The translations under genes were made by a program, and so were the position numbers. A stretch of 7,069 bases of DNA, from the NCBI GenBank assembly GCA_964504285.1, contig CAZDDZ010000115.1:1-7069 (forward strand), given 5' to 3'. The notes below the pieces were generated by a model. The model had not been told where the DNA came from and did not search any database. It saw nothing but the letters and a program-made list of their open reading frames with translations. This stretch comes from Pseudoflavonifractor sp964504285 (GTDB taxonomy: Bacteria; Bacillota; Clostridia; Oscillospirales; Oscillospiraceae). Of the stretch, positions 5,655-7,069 are shown piece by piece; position 1 is the stretch's first letter, and each line of letters starts with the position of its first letter.

Positions 5655-5708
5655 CCCCCTTGCGGAGCGACGCTGGGGGGTGTGGAGGAGAACATCTTCC
5701 GCACCCCC
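5655..5708 (+). promoter_or_regulatory. Two mutually exclusive hairpins upstream of the hydantoinase gene
   Basis: Hairpin 1 pairs CCCCC (5655-5659) and GCG (5662-5664) with CGC (5671-5673) and GGGGG (5675-5679). Hairpin 2 pairs 5676-5689 with 5695-5708 (14 bp including two G-U pairs, loop GAACA). Both need the G run at 5675-5680, so they cannot coexist. No T run follows, so neither is a standard terminator; they could affect read-through, mRNA processing or stability between permease and hydantoinase. Confidence 0.5.
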
Positions 5709-5750
5709 TTCCGCGTTATTAATTATTTCATACTTGGGAGACTTTTCACT

Positions 5751-7069
5751 ATGAAAGTTAGAATCGGAATTGACGTTGGCGGCACCTTTACCGATGCGGT
5801 GGCCATTAACGATGAAACATATGAGCTCATGGGCAGCGTAAAGATGCCCACCACCCATGAGGCCAAGGAGGGCGTGGCTGCCGGCATTGTGCAGGTGCTG
5901 GCGCAGGTCATGGAGCAGTGCCATATTGCCCCCGAGGATGTAACCTTTATCGCTCACGGCACAACCCAGGCCACCAACGCCCTGCTGGAGGGCGACGTAG
6001 CCAAGGTGGGCATTGTTACCCTGGGCAGCGGTGTGCAGGGTATGAAGTCCAAGAGCGACACTAACATTGGAGACATCGAACTGGCGGCCGGTAAGTACCT
6101 TAAGAGCATCGGCGCCTTCGTGAATACCGGCGAGGCTGCCGCGCTGGGGCAGAATATGAAACTGGCAGTAGAGGAACTGGAAGGGCAGGGCGTCCGCTCC
6201 ATTGTCGCTACCGAGGCATTCTCTGTGGACGACCCCGCCAATGAAAACGCGGTGTTGGATATCTGCCGCGAAAAGGGTTTGGCAGGCACGGCGGGCAACG
6301 ATGTCTCCAAGCTCTATGGCTTGAAGGTGCGCACCCGCACAGCGGTCATCAATGCCTCAATCCTGCCCAAAATGCTGGATGCGGCTAATATGACCGAGGA
6401 GAGCATTAAAAATGCCAATATCGGCGCACCCCTCATGGTCATGCGCTGCGACGGCGGCGTGATGACAGTGGAGGAGGTGCGCAGCCGCCCCATTCTCACC
6501 ATCCTCTCCGGTCCCGCTGCGGGTGTGGCGGGTGCGCTGATGTACGAAAAGCTTACCGACGGTATTTTCCTGGAGGTGGGCGGCACCAGTACCGACATTT
6601 CTTGCGTCAAGGACGGTAACGTGGTGGTTAAATACGCCGAGGTCGGCGGGCACAAGACCTATGTAAATTCGTTGGATGTGCGTACAGTGGGCATCGGCGG
6701 CGGTTCCATGGTGGAAATTAAGGACGGCAAAGCGGTTGACACCGGCCCCCGCAGCGCGCACATTGCCAATTTGGAGTATGAGTGCTACACCGACCCTGCC
6801 AACATTGCAAACCCTGTCCTTAAGTCCATTCGGCCCAAAGAGGGTGATCCTGAGTACGCCTATATTGAGTGCGACGGCGGAAAGAAATACTCCCTTACCC
6901 TCTCCGGTGCGGCCAACATTGCCGGTTTTGTTCCGGAGGACAGCTACGCCCACGGCAATGTGGAAGCGGCAAAAAAGGCGTGGGCCCCACTTGCAAAAAA
7001 CATGGGTATGAGCCTGGAAGACTGTGCCCGCAAGGTGCTGGAGTTTTCTGCCATTAAGAACAGCAAGGT
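5751..7069 (+). CDS. Hydantoinase/oxoprolinase A-type protein, N-terminal part (runs off the window)
   Basis: A reading frame of 439 complete codons is open to the window end with no internal stop. It begins MKVRIGIDVGGTFTDAV, the Hydant_A_N start with the phosphate-binding DVGGTFTD loop (8-15). Further family motifs are AHGTTQATNALLE (68-80), the hinge LSGPAAGVAGA (252-262), phosphate-2 loop EVGGTSTDIS (275-284), and VGIGGGS (313-319). Hydant_A_N covers ~3-180 and the Hydantoinase_A core ~195 onward. Family knowledge: these ASKHA-fold proteins couple ATP hydrolysis to opening of a cyclic amide (N-methylhydantoin, 5-oxoproline), usually with a B subunit encoded next door or fused. The B part is not visible. 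The ATG at 5751 is set by the motif position, with GGGAG 10 nt upstream (slightly long spacing). It is probably co-transcribed with the permease across the inserted element, as no separate promoter is evident. The exact substrate is undetermined. Confidence 0.92.
   Translation, partial: MKVRIGIDVGGTFTDAVAINDETYELMGSVKMPTTHEAKEGVAAGIVQVLAQVMEQCHIAPEDVTFIAHGTTQATNALLEGDVAKVGIVTLGSGVQGMKSKSDTNIGDIELAAGKYLKSIGAFVNTGEAAALGQNMKLAVEELEGQGVRSIVATEAFSVDDPANENAVLDICREKGLAGTAGNDVSKLYGLKVRTRTAVINASILPKMLDAANMTEESIKNANIGAPLMVMRCDGGVMTVEEVRSRPILTILSGPAAGVAGALMYEKLTDGIFLEVGGTSTDISCVKDGNVVVKYAEVGGHKTYVNSLDVRTVGIGGGSMVEIKDGKAVDTGPRSAHIANLEYECYTDPANIANPVLKSIRPKEGDPEYAYIECDGGKKYSLTLSGAANIAGFVPEDSYAHGNVEAAKKAWAPLAKNMGMSLEDCARKVLEFSAIKNSK

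Noticed and set aside
6357..6953. 198-codon minus-strand frame inside the hydantoinase gene
   Set aside because: It is the antisense of a well-supported family member.

Overview
The window reads as chromosomal DNA of a Gram-positive, moderately GC-rich gut-type clostridium, probably Oscillospiraceae/Ruminococcaceae. The grounds are strong AGGAGG-type ribosome binding sites, GC-richer genes separated by very AT-rich regulatory gaps, sigma-A-like promoters, and the gene families present (WYL regulator, ROK regulator, NlpC/P60 hydrolase, clostridial hydantoinase). The genus assignment is inference.

Layout, left to right. (1) Positions 1-231, minus strand: start of an NAD(P)-dependent epimerase/dehydratase, cut by the window edge, with a promoter and a small inverted repeat upstream. 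(2) Positions 386-2311: a divergent pair, a two-SH3b plus NlpC/P60 peptidoglycan-peptide hydrolase (minus) and a three-domain HTH-WYL-WCX regulator (plus). They share a 117-bp gap with an extended -10 promoter and a perfect inverted repeat just after the predicted start site. A perfect 15-bp-stem terminator closes the regulator gene. (3) Positions 2349-2585: a gene-free gap with hairpins and a structured repeat (copy A) ending next to the ROK stop codon. (4) Positions 2586-3710, minus: a ROK-family repressor. (5) Positions 3711-4175: a 465-bp regulatory region with three near-perfect dyads, a full-consensus sigma-A promoter (TTGACA-17-TATAAT) and a GC-rich leader of about 260 nt. (6) Positions 4176-5477, plus: a polytopic permease with a fold like the ion-transporter superfamily. 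(7) Positions 5478-5750: a MITE-like element (copy B) with 19-bp terminal inverted repeats and a CTAA target duplication starting at the permease stop codon, then two competing hairpins. (8) Positions 5751-7069, plus: the N-terminal 439 codons of a hydantoinase/oxoprolinase A-type protein, running off the window.

The likely functional unit is ROK repressor, permease and hydantoinase: an uptake-and-ring-opening module for a small cyclic amide (a hydantoin, 5-oxoproline or related lactam), probably induced by a ligand sensed by the ROK protein. Substrate and regulatory link are inferred, not shown. The most unusual material is non-coding: the repeat pair A/B, whose sequences differ but whose central hairpins show compensatory base changes, and the dyad-dense divergent promoter region. 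I saw no CRISPR array, tRNA, rRNA or intact transposase.
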